The notes under the pieces: generated by a model
Seen by the model: the letters and a program-made list of their open reading frames with translations, nothing else
Told to the model about the DNA's origin: nothing
The model's database searches: none
Translations under genes and position numbers: made by a program
Source of the DNA: Streptomyces hygroscopicus subsp. hygroscopicus
Lineage (GTDB): Bacteria > Actinomycetota > Actinomycetes > Streptomycetales > Streptomycetaceae
NCBI RefSeq assembly: GCF_001553455.1
Contig: NZ_BBOX01000295.1
Location: 1 to 37,613 of the forward strand
Direction: 5' to 3'
DNA: 37,613 nt
Part shown: positions 1 through 7,775 of the stretch, piece by piece
Numbering within the stretch: the stretch's first letter is position 1
How the letters are laid out: each line of letters begins with the position of its first letter

Positions 1-54
1 ACTCCGACAGTTCCACGCCCAGCACAACCCCACACACACCAAGGAGACCAGCCG

Positions 55-873
55 ATGACCGCCCTCTACCAGCACGGCACCGGCGACATCCTCACCGAAC
101 GCCACGACAACGGCGTCCTCCAGATCACGATCAATCGACCCGACCGGTACAACTCGCTCACCCTGCCGATGTTCGAGGAGATGAACCAGATCTGGGCCGA
201 CGTCGAGCGCGACGACCAGACCCGGGTCGTCGTCATCACCGGGGCCGGCAAGGCCTTCTGTACCGGGATGGACGTCGCTCAGCCCGATCCCACGCCCCAG
301 GACGCGCTCGCGATACTGGAGACCGAACGCAAGCGGGTCGCGACGATGTTGCGCATCGAGAAGCCGATCATCTCCGCGATCAACGGCCCCGCGGTCGGCT
401 ACGGGCTGTCGACCGCGCTTCTCGCCGACATCAGCATCGCCGCGGACGACGCGGTGCTGATCGAAGGCCATACCAAGGTCGGTGTGACCGCCGGCGACCA
501 CGCCGCGCTCATCTGGCCGTTGCTTGTCGGCATGGCCAAGACCAAGTACTACGTGCTCACCTCCGAGAAGCTGACGGGCGCCGAGGCCGAGCGGATCGGG
601 CTCGTGAGCCTGTCCGTTCCCCGCGAGCAGGTGCTGCCCCGCGCGCTCGAGGTCGCGTCCCAGCTGGCCCGCGGTTCCCAGCAGGCGCTCCGTTTCACCA
701 AGCGTGCGCTCAACGCCTGGCTCACCAACGCGATGCCTCAGCACGAGATGTCCGCGGCACTCGAGATCCTCGACTTCGCCGGTGCCGACTACGCCGAAGC
801 ACGCCAGGCTTTCCGGGAGAAGCGCCCCGTGGACTTCCCCTCCGCTCGCGCCGCTGGCGGACCGGCGAACTGA
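55..873 (+). CDS. Enoyl-CoA hydratase/isomerase family protein (crotonase fold)
   Basis: A 272-residue crotonase-superfamily protein. The ATG follows a good AAGGAGA ribosome site six to seven bases upstream. The two oxyanion-hole segments are visible (GKAFCTGMDV near residue 70 and NGPAVGYGL near 110). Neither acidic residue used by classical enoyl-CoA hydratases is evident: the usual 'PE' before the LG..PG segment reads HT, and the second Glu position reads Tyr in KTKYYVLTS. It may therefore be an isomerase, hydrolase or other crotonase rather than a true hydratase (inference). It is the first gene in the window of a compact operon with a second crotonase, a flavin reductase and an acyl-CoA ligase, which suggests breakdown or activation of an organic acid through CoA thioesters. 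The operon may begin left of the window. The family call is safe; the substrate is unknown. Confidence 0.9.
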   Translation: MTALYQHGTGDILTERHDNGVLQITINRPDRYNSLTLPMFEEMNQIWADVERDDQTRVVVITGAGKAFCTGMDVAQPDPTPQDALAILETERKRVATMLRIEKPIISAINGPAVGYGLSTALLADISIAADDAVLIEGHTKVGVTAGDHAALIWPLLVGMAKTKYYVLTSEKLTGAEAERIGLVSLSVPREQVLPRALEVASQLARGSQQALRFTKRALNAWLTNAMPQHEMSAALEILDFAGADYAEARQAFREKRPVDFPSARAAGGPAN

Positions 874-885
874 GGGAAGGCGAGC

Positions 886-1665
886 ATGAGCATTGCCTCG
901 CACAACACAGCGCCCAGCGCTGTGCACGCGTCCGACGAAGTGGACGGCGTGGTGGTACTCACCCTGAACCACCCGCCGGCGAACGCGCTCAGCAACTCGC
1001 TCGTCAGCGAGCTGACAACGACGCTGGAAACCCTCGCCGACGGCCCCGGCACCCCCGCGGTGGTCTTGACGGGAGCTGGTGAGCGCTTCTTCTGCGCGGG
1101 TGGCGACATCAAGGAAGCCATCGGCTTCGGGGCCGATTCGATGGTCGAGCGGATGGCGTCGTTTCACGCACTGCTCTGCGCTCTGGAGCACTTTGCCCGG
1201 CCGCTGGTGTGTGCGGTCAACGGCTGGTGCGTCGGTGGCGGCATCGAAATGGCCCTGTTCGCCGACAGGGTGTACGCGTCGACTGAGGCGCGTTTCGTCT
1301 TCCCCGAGATCAACCACGGGATGCTGCCGGCCGTGAAGGGGATCACTCGAGTGCGCGAGGTCCTGGGCGACCGCGCGGCCCGGCGCCTCCTGCTGGGCGG
1401 AGAGCCCGTCGACGCGTTCGACGCGGAGCGGATGGGCATCGTCGACCAGGTGGTCGAGCAGGACGACCTGCTCGCGACCGCGATGGCGGACGCACGCGCT
1501 GCGGCGGCGAAACCACCTGCCGTGTACGCGGCGCTGAAACGGGCCCTGCACTCAGGAACTTCCCGTTGGCCGGTCGAAGAGCAGCTCCGCGTCACGGTTG
1601 CCGACGCCCGGATGGTCTTCAACGACCCTGCCGCCCGAGCCGCCCGCGAGGGATATCGTGGTTGA
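886..1665 (+). CDS. Enoyl-CoA hydratase/isomerase family protein (second crotonase)
   Basis: A 259-residue crotonase-fold protein starting at ATG 886 after GGGAAGG, 12 bases behind the first crotonase. Oxyanion-hole segments are ERFFCAGGDI (near residue 66) and NGWCVGGGIEMAL (near 110). One classical acidic residue is present in FPEINHGMLPAVKG; the position of the second reads Arg/Leu in AARRLLLGG. This resembles crotonases with one catalytic Glu (isomerases, some hydratases). The stop overlaps the GTG start of the flavin reductase gene by 8 bases, implying coupled translation. With the neighbouring acyl-CoA ligase it probably acts on the same CoA-thioester intermediates; the exact reaction cannot be read from sequence. 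Confidence 0.9.
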   Translation: MSIASHNTAPSAVHASDEVDGVVVLTLNHPPANALSNSLVSELTTTLETLADGPGTPAVVLTGAGERFFCAGGDIKEAIGFGADSMVERMASFHALLCALEHFARPLVCAVNGWCVGGGIEMALFADRVYASTEARFVFPEINHGMLPAVKGITRVREVLGDRAARRLLLGGEPVDAFDAERMGIVDQVVEQDDLLATAMADARAAAAKPPAVYAALKRALHSGTSRWPVEEQLRVTVADARMVFNDPAARAAREGYRG

Positions 1666-2158
1666 TCAATTCCAAGGGCTGGACCCGGCCGCCTTCCGCT
1701 CGGCGTTAGCCCGCTTCCCTTCCGGCGTGACGATCGTGACAACGCGCAGCGCGTCAGGCACGCTGCACGGGTTCACCGCGAGTTCCTTCGCGGCGCTGTC
1801 ACTCGATCCGCCGCTCGTCCTGGTATGCCTGGACCGAGGAGCGGACTGCTCCCCCGTCTTCATGGCGGCCGAGCGGTTCATCGTCAACATCGTGACACCC
1901 GCACACGCGGAGTTAGCGATCAAGTTCGCGACAAAAGGTGAAAACAAGTTCGCGTACGGAGCCTTCGCATTCGATGAGAGCGGTCACCCGCTCCTCCCCG
2001 ATGCGGCGGCAGTCATCCATTGTGAACTGGAGCACGTCGTACCCGGCGGAGATCATGTGATCCTCATCGGCCGGGTACACGACGCGCGGACAGGCAGCGG
2101 CAAGCCGGTGACGTGGTACCGAGGTGACTTCCTGCACCTCGGGGAGAGTGCCGCATGA
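1658..2158 (+). CDS. Flavin reductase-like domain protein
   Basis: About 166 residues, matching the flavin reductase-like fold that supplies reduced FMN/FAD to two-component monooxygenases. Family hallmarks are FRSALARFPSGVTIVTT at the N-terminus, GFTASSFAALSLDPPLVLVC in the flavin-binding part, and GGDHVILIGRV near the C-terminus. The GTG at 1658 is chosen over an upstream ATG (1598) because homology begins just after it and GAGGGA lies a few bases upstream; this start overlaps the preceding stop by 8 bases. No large oxygenase component is seen in the window, so its partner is either upstream or elsewhere. The HpaC-like role is an inference from family. Confidence 0.85.
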   Translation: MVDQFQGLDPAAFRSALARFPSGVTIVTTRSASGTLHGFTASSFAALSLDPPLVLVCLDRGADCSPVFMAAERFIVNIVTPAHAELAIKFATKGENKFAYGAFAFDESGHPLLPDAAAVIHCELEHVVPGGDHVILIGRVHDARTGSGKPVTWYRGDFLHLGESAA

Positions 2159-2204
2159 ATCTCATCGGGCCCGGGCTTGTCGGCTCCGGAAGAGAGGCCG
2201 TGTC

Positions 2205-4034
2205 ATGGATCTGATCAATTTCGAGCCGACCCGGACGCTACCGGGGCTGCTGCTCGATCGCGCGAACAGGGAACCCGACGCCGTCGCGCTGCGTTACTGG
2301 CGGGACGGGGCCATGCAGGCGATCACGTGGCGAACGTACCGGGATCGCGTGCAAGATCTCGCGCTCGGCCTGGTCGCGCACGGTGTGCGGCACGGCGATC
2401 GCGTCGCGGTGATGGGCAGCGCACGCCCGGAGTGGGTGTTCGCCGCGCTGGCCGTGCAGAGTGCCGGCGGCGTCGTGATCGGCGTCTATCCGACCAACTC
2501 ACCTGCCGAGATCGAGCAACTCCTCGCCCACAGCGAGGCCGTCGCCTTCATCGGCGAGACGACGACGGAGCTCAGCAAGGTGGCGGAGGTCGCCGCACAC
2601 ACACCGAAGCTGCGGCTCGTGGTCGGAATCGACGCCACTCCGCCGGAGCTGCCCGAGGTGATCCAAAGGACAACGTGGGAAGCGCTGTGCGAAGAAGGAA
2701 CACGGTACGCCGACGACAGCGCCGATCCTCTGTCCGAGCTGGTCGCCGGCGGCTCCCTCGACGATGCCGCGGTGCTGTTCTACACATCGGGATCCACGGG
2801 AGTTCCGAAAGGCGTCACCCACACGCACCGCACGCTTCAGCACGCGGTTCAGACCTTCGTCGGCCTCTACCCGCAGCTCCTCCGCCACGAGCACGATGCC
2901 GTGGGCTTCCTGCCGTTGGCCCACGTGGCGCCGGCGTTGGTGTCGGTGTTCGCGCCGCTGCTCTCACGGCTGGTGGTCACATACTGCCGCATGGGTGACT
3001 ACGAAGACGTGTTGCGTTCGGTGCGGCCGACAGCAGTGCTCTGGCCGCCGCGGTTCTACGAGAAGATCGCCGGCGAACTGATCGCACAGACGGAGGTCTG
3101 GCCGCGGCTTCGTCGCTACGCCTATGGCGCCGCCATGTGGGCCGGCCGCAGAGTAGCCGAACGCCGCTGGTCCCGTCGCCGGCCCTCGGTACCGCTGCGG
3201 ATCGCGTACGCTGCCGCACTTCGCTGGGTGTTCTTGCCACTGCGGGCAACCGTCGGAATGGATCGCATCCGCGTTGCCTACACCGCGTCTGCCGCGATGC
3301 CCGAAAGCGTCATCGCGATTTGGCAGATCTGGGGGCTCGACCTTCGCGAGAACTACGGTCTCACCGAGACCGCCGGGTGTCCCATCGCTCATTTCGACCA
3401 GCCGTTCCCCCGTCCGGGCTTCATCGGCAGGGAATTCCCGGACCCACGGTTCCAGGTGAAAGCCGCGGACGATGGCGAAATGCTGCTCCGCGCGCCGTTG
3501 CTCTTCGACGGATACTGGCGCAACCCGGCGGAGACCGAGGCTGTTTTCCAGGACGGCTGGTTCCGCACCGGTGACCTGATGGAGCGCACACCCCGCGGCG
3601 ACATCCGGCTCATCGGCCGGAAGAAGGACGTGATCATCACCCGAGGCGGCAAAACGATCCATCCTCAGCCCATCGAAACGCGGTTGAAGGAGAGCTTGCT
3701 GATCAACGAAGCGATCGTCGTCGGCGACGCCCGCAAGTACCTCACTGTCCTGCTCGAGCCGAGCACAACCGCAGCGGCCCAGTCGGCAGAGGTGCTGGCC
3801 GAACGCCTGCGAGCGGAGGTCGCTCGGGTCAACGCGGACCTCGCGCGGGTAGAGCAGCTGAAGGACTTTCGCGTTCTGCCGCGGCCCCTGGAGGTCGAGC
3901 GCGGCGAGCGCACCGCGAACGGCAAGATCAAGCGCAATGCCGTCGTGAGCTCGTTCGCACCGTTGATCGACGACATGTACGGCGCGAACGACGATGCGGC
4001 GATCGCACACCATGTGCGCTCGAGGCCGAACTAG
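2205..4034 (+). CDS. AMP-forming acyl-CoA ligase (long-chain fatty acid-CoA ligase type)
   Basis: A 609-residue adenylate-forming enzyme that would activate a carboxylic acid with ATP and join it to CoA. The P-loop YTSGSTGVPKG lies near residues 193-203. Later motifs are ENYGLTETAG, GWFRTGDL, GRKKDVIITRGGKTIHP and the C-terminal TANGKIKRNAV, whose Lys is the usual catalytic lysine. All core motifs are intact. ATG 2205 is preferred to an ATG at 2124 because GGAAGAGAGG precedes it and the ANL family homology begins there (LPGLLLDRANREPDAVALRY). It is the last gene of the crotonase/flavin reductase operon and probably primes the pathway. A substantial insert around residues 290-370 resembles the long-chain (FadD15-type) branch; the substrate is not determined. 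Confidence 0.9.
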   Translation: MDLINFEPTRTLPGLLLDRANREPDAVALRYWRDGAMQAITWRTYRDRVQDLALGLVAHGVRHGDRVAVMGSARPEWVFAALAVQSAGGVVIGVYPTNSPAEIEQLLAHSEAVAFIGETTTELSKVAEVAAHTPKLRLVVGIDATPPELPEVIQRTTWEALCEEGTRYADDSADPLSELVAGGSLDDAAVLFYTSGSTGVPKGVTHTHRTLQHAVQTFVGLYPQLLRHEHDAVGFLPLAHVAPALVSVFAPLLSRLVVTYCRMGDYEDVLRSVRPTAVLWPPRFYEKIAGELIAQTEVWPRLRRYAYGAAMWAGRRVAERRWSRRRPSVPLRIAYAAALRWVFLPLRATVGMDRIRVAYTASAAMPESVIAIWQIWGLDLRENYGLTETAGCPIAHFDQPFPRPGFIGREFPDPRFQVKAADDGEMLLRAPLLFDGYWRNPAETEAVFQDGWFRTGDLMERTPRGDIRLIGRKKDVIITRGGKTIHPQPIETRLKESLLINEAIVVGDARKYLTVLLEPSTTAAAQSAEVLAERLRAEVARVNADLARVEQLKDFRVLPRPLEVERGERTANGKIKRNAVVSSFAPLIDDMYGANDDAAIAHHVRSRPN

Positions 4035-4359
4035 GTGGTTGATCACATGAAGATCGCGTGAAGTGAGATCGGTCCGCAGGCGTGGGAGGAGGGCGTTCAG
4101 CGTGATGTGTGAGCGAAGAACTGAACACTCGTCTGACGGCACTCTAGAGGTGTTGATCAACCATCGGGTGATCTCATCCCGTGCCTGCCGTGGCCGTCAG
4201 CCGTTGTTGTCCGCCATCCCCGTTTCCCGCGGCATGTCACGGGAAACGGTCAAGCGCTCGGGGCCGGCCGGGCAGGCCGACAACGGCTCCTGCGCCGCCG
4301 GACCACAGGTTCAGTCATGACTGCCACGTCCACCCGAGTATGCGGCAAGGGATGGAGCC
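4035..4359. promoter_or_regulatory. Intergenic region with palindromes upstream of the LysR gene
   Basis: No convincing gene in these 325 bases. Three signals stand out. GTTGATCAAC at 4152-4161 is a perfect 10-base palindrome, and a related GGTTGATCAC lies at 4038-4047, just after the ligase stop. A longer inverted repeat has 10-base arms CCGTTTCCCG (4220-4229) and CGGGAAACGG (4240-4249) around a 10-base spacer. The last could be a terminator for the preceding operon or, given its dyad spacing of about two helical turns, an operator for LysR autoregulation. No T-tract follows it. Confidence 0.5.
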
Positions 4360-5343
4360 ATGCCGGTCCCTGACCTGACGTTGCAGCAGCTTCGCGCAGT
4401 CCGGACACTCGCCGCATCCGGCAGTTTCACGAAAGCAGCCGCGGCAGAGCACATCTCTCCGTCGGTCCTCAGCAGAAGGATCAAGGAAGTCGAGCGTCTC
4501 CTGCGGGTGCGGTTGTTCGACCGCACCACTCGGCAGCTCGACCTCACGGCCGCGGGGCATGCCTTTCTCCTCATGACGGGCGCCGTCCTCGACGACATGG
4601 ACATGCGACTGGGCCGCTTCATGTCGTACGTAGCGGCCCAGTCCGGAACCATCGCCGTAGCCACGCTTCCGTCGCTCGCGGCGGCTGTGCTGCCGGGCAT
4701 GATGCGCGGCTTCCTGCTGGATCACCCCGAGGTGGAGTTCGAGATCATCGACGGGGCCGCGGATGACGTGGTCGAACGCCTCGGAGGTGGAACTGTCGAA
4801 CTCGGCTTGACCGCCCACGGTGACCTGCCGGACGGCTTCTGTTTCACACCACTGCTGCGGGAACAGTTCTACGGCGTCGCGCACCACAGCCATCCTTGGT
4901 CGGCGCGGAATTCCCTCTCGTGGGCGGACTTCGATGGTGAGACCGTGGTCGCAACGCGGCCCGGAACCAGCGTCCGAGCGATCACCGACGCTGCGTTCAG
5001 CAAGCACTCGATCTCGGTGAGCCACCACTTCAATGCCTGTAGCGCGGCGACGATCCACGGGCTGCTACGGGCCGGCGTGGGCGTGGCAGCTCTGCCGGCC
5101 CTGAAGTTGCAGGGTTTCGGTCTGGATGATCTCGTCGCGGTACCCGTGGATGCTCCGGGAGCAACCAGGGTCACCGGCGTGATGTACCGCTGCTCTCAGG
5201 ACCTCTCGCCCGTCGCGGCTCGTTTTCTGGATTTTCTGCACGCGACCGAGATCGACCCCCCGCGAGGAGTCTCCCGCGTTCACGAGGGCCACACCGGCGT
5301 ACCAGACAGATGGAGCCACGCGGGGCTGCAGCTCGCAGATTGA
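4360..5343 (+). CDS. LysR-family transcriptional regulator
   Basis: A 327-residue LysR-type regulator. The N-terminal winged HTH (residues about 7-66) includes LQQLRAVRTLAASGSFTKAA, HISPSVLSRRIKEVE and RLFDRTTRQLDLTAAG. The rest (about 92-300) is a substrate-binding-like effector domain. The start is ATG 4360 with AAGGGATGGAG upstream. It follows the acyl-CoA operon in the same direction rather than divergently, so whether it controls that operon is inferred from position only. The last 64 bases overlap the end of the convergent M15-like gene, so its C-terminal tail (after about residue 300) may be non-conserved. Confidence 0.92.
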   Translation: MPVPDLTLQQLRAVRTLAASGSFTKAAAAEHISPSVLSRRIKEVERLLRVRLFDRTTRQLDLTAAGHAFLLMTGAVLDDMDMRLGRFMSYVAAQSGTIAVATLPSLAAAVLPGMMRGFLLDHPEVEFEIIDGAADDVVERLGGGTVELGLTAHGDLPDGFCFTPLLREQFYGVAHHSHPWSARNSLSWADFDGETVVATRPGTSVRAITDAAFSKHSISVSHHFNACSAATIHGLLRAGVGVAALPALKLQGFGLDDLVAVPVDAPGATRVTGVMYRCSQDLSPVAARFLDFLHATEIDPPRGVSRVHEGHTGVPDRWSHAGLQLAD

Positions 5344-6095
5344 GGTCGGCGATCGTCTCGGGCCGGGTGGCTGCCGGGTGGCCTTCGCCGGGCCGCCGGT
5401 CTTGCCGTATCGGCCCAGCCAGTGCCGGCACCGACAGCGGCGCGCTCCCGCTGAGGGGCGAAGGGGTTGATCGTTCCGGGCCCGGCGCCCGGGGTGCGGT
5501 CCCACTGTTCGAACTTCCGGGCGACGGTGGCGAGCCGCTCGTCGCCGGGGCCCACATCGATCTGGAAGTGGCTTTCCTTCGGGATCTTCTCGTCGCCGCC
5601 CCATCGCACCACTCCCTCACAGTCGGCGAGGATGTCCCGGACGACGACCATCTCGTGCGGGAAGAGCCCGTCCTTGGAGCCGACGGGGTACAACACGGGA
5701 CGGATCGCGATCGCTGTGCCCGAGAGGTAGTTGCTCTCGTACCGCGTCGAAACGGTGCGGTCCATGGTGTGGCCGGTGATCTCGCCCGCGTTCAGGGTGG
5801 CGATCTCGTAGTTGAAGCGACGGGCCACGAAGAGCAGCACCGTGGCCACATCGCCCGCCACGAGGGGGAAGGTCACCTGCTCAGTGCCCTCCGCCTGGTG
5901 CTCGTGGACCTCGCTGGTCACCGGCCAGCGGTTCGCTGATCTCTTTTCGCGCCATAACGCTCTCTCGGCTCCGGCCGCTGTGGCCGGGCCGGTCAACCCG
6001 CCCGCCCACAGGGCGACGCCGCCCGCTATGCCGAGCCCGGCGGTCAGGAAGTCTCGGCGGCCGAACCGCGAGGCGGTGGGTAGGACATCGCTCAT
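5280..6095 (-). CDS. Tat-exported M15-like (D-Ala-D-Ala carboxypeptidase-fold) protein
   Basis: About 271 residues. The ATG at 6095 has AGGAG just upstream and overlaps the stop of the membrane-protein gene (ATGA). The N-terminus is a twin-arginine signal: GRRDFLTAG, a hydrophobic stretch and an Ala-rich cleavage region near residue 40. The mature part resembles peptidase M15-like proteins of actinomycetes: SNYLSGTAIAIRP (residues 121-133) followed by LADCEGVVRWGGD and KESHFQIDVGPGD. In catalytic M15 enzymes the first segment carries the zinc ligands His and Asp (SxHxxGxAxD); here those positions are Tyr123 and Ala130, while the late His176 is kept. It is therefore probably a non-catalytic or altered cell-wall-associated protein (inference). 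The C-terminal 50 residues are low-complexity and overlap the LysR gene. Confidence 0.75.
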   Translation of the reverse strand: MSDVLPTASRFGRRDFLTAGLGIAGGVALWAGGLTGPATAAGAERALWREKRSANRWPVTSEVHEHQAEGTEQVTFPLVAGDVATVLLFVARRFNYEIATLNAGEITGHTMDRTVSTRYESNYLSGTAIAIRPVLYPVGSKDGLFPHEMVVVRDILADCEGVVRWGGDEKIPKESHFQIDVGPGDERLATVARKFEQWDRTPGAGPGTINPFAPQRERAAVGAGTGWADTARPAARRRPPGSHPARDDRRPQSASCSPAWLHLSGTPVWPS

Positions 6096-6520
6096 GAACT
6101 GGCTCCTGTTCTCGACGTAACGGTTCTCGGCGTGACGGCCGTGTGCACGGCCTTGGCGGAACACAGAACGAAACCTGCGGCGAAGACGAAGACCACCGGG
6201 TTCACCCAGACCGGAACGAGATCGATCGTGGTGCCGTCGTTCCACCGGCACTCATGACTCAGCGGGAACGCGGTCTCCGTGACCGAGTCGGGCCGATTTC
6301 CGGACCCGTGCCCGGACTTCACGGCGCAGATCTCGCTTGTCTGCGTGAAACCGGACAGCGCTCCGAACATGTACACGAAAAACGTGATGCCGATGCATAC
6401 CGCGGCGGCCGCCGACCACGCCCGTGGATCACGCCAGGAGAAGGCCCGTGCCCTCAACAGGCGCACGGACTTCACGAGGACGAAGACGAGCAGCAGGAGG
6501 GCAGCCCCGGCAAAAATCAT
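6092..6520 (-). CDS. Small membrane protein, unknown function
   Basis: A 142-residue predicted membrane protein with three hydrophobic segments: residues about 1-16 (IFAGAALLLLVFVLV), 35-57 (AAAAVCIGITFFVYMFGALSGF) and 105-125 (VWVNPVVFVFAAGFVLCSA). The connecting loop holds two cysteines (EICAVK, HECRWND) that could form an extracytoplasmic disulfide. Its start overlaps the stop of the upstream gene fragment (ATGA at 6517-6520), and its stop overlaps the start of the Tat protein (ATGA at 6092-6095), so three reading frames were translationally coupled in the ancestral operon. I do not recognise a named family. Confidence 0.75.
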   Translation of the reverse strand: MIFAGAALLLLVFVLVKSVRLLRARAFSWRDPRAWSAAAAVCIGITFFVYMFGALSGFTQTSEICAVKSGHGSGNRPDSVTETAFPLSHECRWNDGTTIDLVPVWVNPVVFVFAAGFVLCSAKAVHTAVTPRTVTSRTGASS

Positions 6521-6945
6521 TGCGAATCTCTCAGGTTCTTCTTCTGGTTGGCGAGGTAGGTGGCCTTCTTCAGGCCCTCTTGTCCGGCCCTGGCCAGCAG
6601 CGAGTCGGCGAACCCCCGGCAGAATTCAGTGAGCTTGTCGGCGGGGAGCATCTCGGGCAGCAGCGTGTCGTACCCCGCGATGCCGTAGATCAGCTTCGCC
6701 CGCCCCAGCGCGATGGTGGGGTCGTCGCTCATCGTCAGCATGTTCCGGGCCATGTCGGTGGCGGTGCTGGCAAGCCCGCTGAACCGTTTGGTGAGGAAGT
6801 CGCCGATCCGGGTGAGGCCGCCGCTGCCGTGGTAGTGGTTCCGGACCGCCGTGACGATGTCCTGGCCGCCGCGCACCCGTTTTGCGATCAGATAGCCGTC
6901 CGCGTCCTCGAGAAGGTCGTTGAAGCCGAAGGTCGACCACGGCAC
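6517..6945 (-). pseudogene. C-terminal fragment of an unknown protein, 5' end lost
   Basis: An open frame of 142 codons ending in AGQEGLKKATYLANQKKNLR. It begins with a GTG lying inside the reductase gene, in a different frame. From STFGFNDLLEDADGYLIAK onward the codon use and amino-acid composition look like a genuine protein, whereas the first three residues come from reductase sequence. There is no ribosome site at the GTG. The downstream ATGA coupling to the membrane protein shows this was once the upstream gene of that operon. I read it as the surviving C-terminal part of a longer protein, cut at about 6935. I do not recognise the family. Confidence 0.6.
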
Positions 6946-7735
6946 CGACCGGCAGGGCGGCGCCGACGTTGCGCGCGGCGTCCGTGACGATGCCCATGTC
7001 CTTGTGGTGCAGGTCGATACGGAAGCCCGGCTGGAAGTCGCGGTTCAGGAAGGCGTCCTTCTTCCGCGTCAGCACGGTGGAGCCCGCGAGACCGCCGTTG
7101 AGCACGTCCAGAGCCGCCGTGAGGTCCACGCCGGACTTCTCCAGGAAGACCACGGCCTCGGCGCAGGCCTGGATGTTCACGGCGACGATCAGTTGGTTGG
7201 CCGCCTTCACGGTCTGGCCGGAGCCGTGCGGACCGCACAGCACGATGGTCTTGCCCAGTGCCTCGAACACCGGCCTCGCGGCGTCGAAGTCGGCCTGCTG
7301 ACCGCCGACCATGATCGACAAAGCCGCCTCGACGGCGCCCGCCTCACCGCCGGACACCGGGGCGTCCAGGGCGCGGATACCCTTGTCCCGGGCGGCGGCG
7401 GCCAGGTCGATCGAGGTCTGCGGGTTGATCGAGGACATGTCGATCAGCAGGGCGCCGGACCGCGCGTTCTCCAGGATGCCGTCCGGGCCGTAGGCGACCG
7501 CCTCGACCTGCGGGGACGCGGGCACCATCGTGATCACCACGTCGGCGTCGCGGACGGCCTCCGCGATCGAACCGGCCGCGGTGCCGCCGGCGGCGGCCAG
7601 GCGGTCCAGCTTGTCCCGCTCCAGCGTGTAGCCGGTGACGTGGTAACCCGCCTTGATCAGGTTCTCGGACATCGGCGAGCCCATGATCCCGAGGCCTATC
7701 CAAGCGATCTTGGGAAGAGTGCTGTTCGTGGTCAT
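6626..7735 (-). CDS. glxR: Tartronate-semialdehyde (2-hydroxy-3-oxopropionate) reductase, 3' end replaced
   Basis: The first 265 or so residues are a clear beta-hydroxyacid dehydrogenase: Rossmann IGLGIMGSPMSENL at the N-terminus, substrate segment DAPVSGGEAGA, catalytic GSGQTVKAANQ (Lys) and the helical domain up to ARNVGAALPVGAVV. It would reduce tartronate semialdehyde to glycerate with NAD(P)H in glyoxylate assimilation. After VV the family continues with a helix and a D-H-S-A-L end; here the frame runs into out-of-frame sequence of another gene (DLRLQRPSRGRG and on) for about 100 residues to 6626. The normal length is about 295, the frame here encodes 369. The start ATG 7735 has AGAGAGG upstream. 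It lies 41 bases behind the hydroxypyruvate isomerase gene. The chimeric protein lacks its C-terminal helices and may be non-functional. Confidence 0.8.
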   Translation of the reverse strand: MTTNSTLPKIAWIGLGIMGSPMSENLIKAGYHVTGYTLERDKLDRLAAAGGTAAGSIAEAVRDADVVITMVPASPQVEAVAYGPDGILENARSGALLIDMSSINPQTSIDLAAAARDKGIRALDAPVSGGEAGAVEAALSIMVGGQQADFDAARPVFEALGKTIVLCGPHGSGQTVKAANQLIVAVNIQACAEAVVFLEKSGVDLTAALDVLNGGLAGSTVLTRKKDAFLNRDFQPGFRIDLHHKDMGIVTDAARNVGAALPVGAVVDLRLQRPSRGRGRLSDRKTGARRPGHRHGGPEPLPRQRRPHPDRRLPHQTVQRACQHRHRHGPEHADDERRPHHRAGAGEADLRHRGVRHAAARDAPRRQAH

Positions 7736-7775
7736 GATGGGTGCCTCTCTCAACTGCTGTGTGATGTCCAGGGAT

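Noticed and set aside
4063..4320. Small open frame upstream of the LysR gene
   Set aside because: No ribosome site, no recognisable fold, poor third-position GC bias, and it spans the regulatory palindromes.
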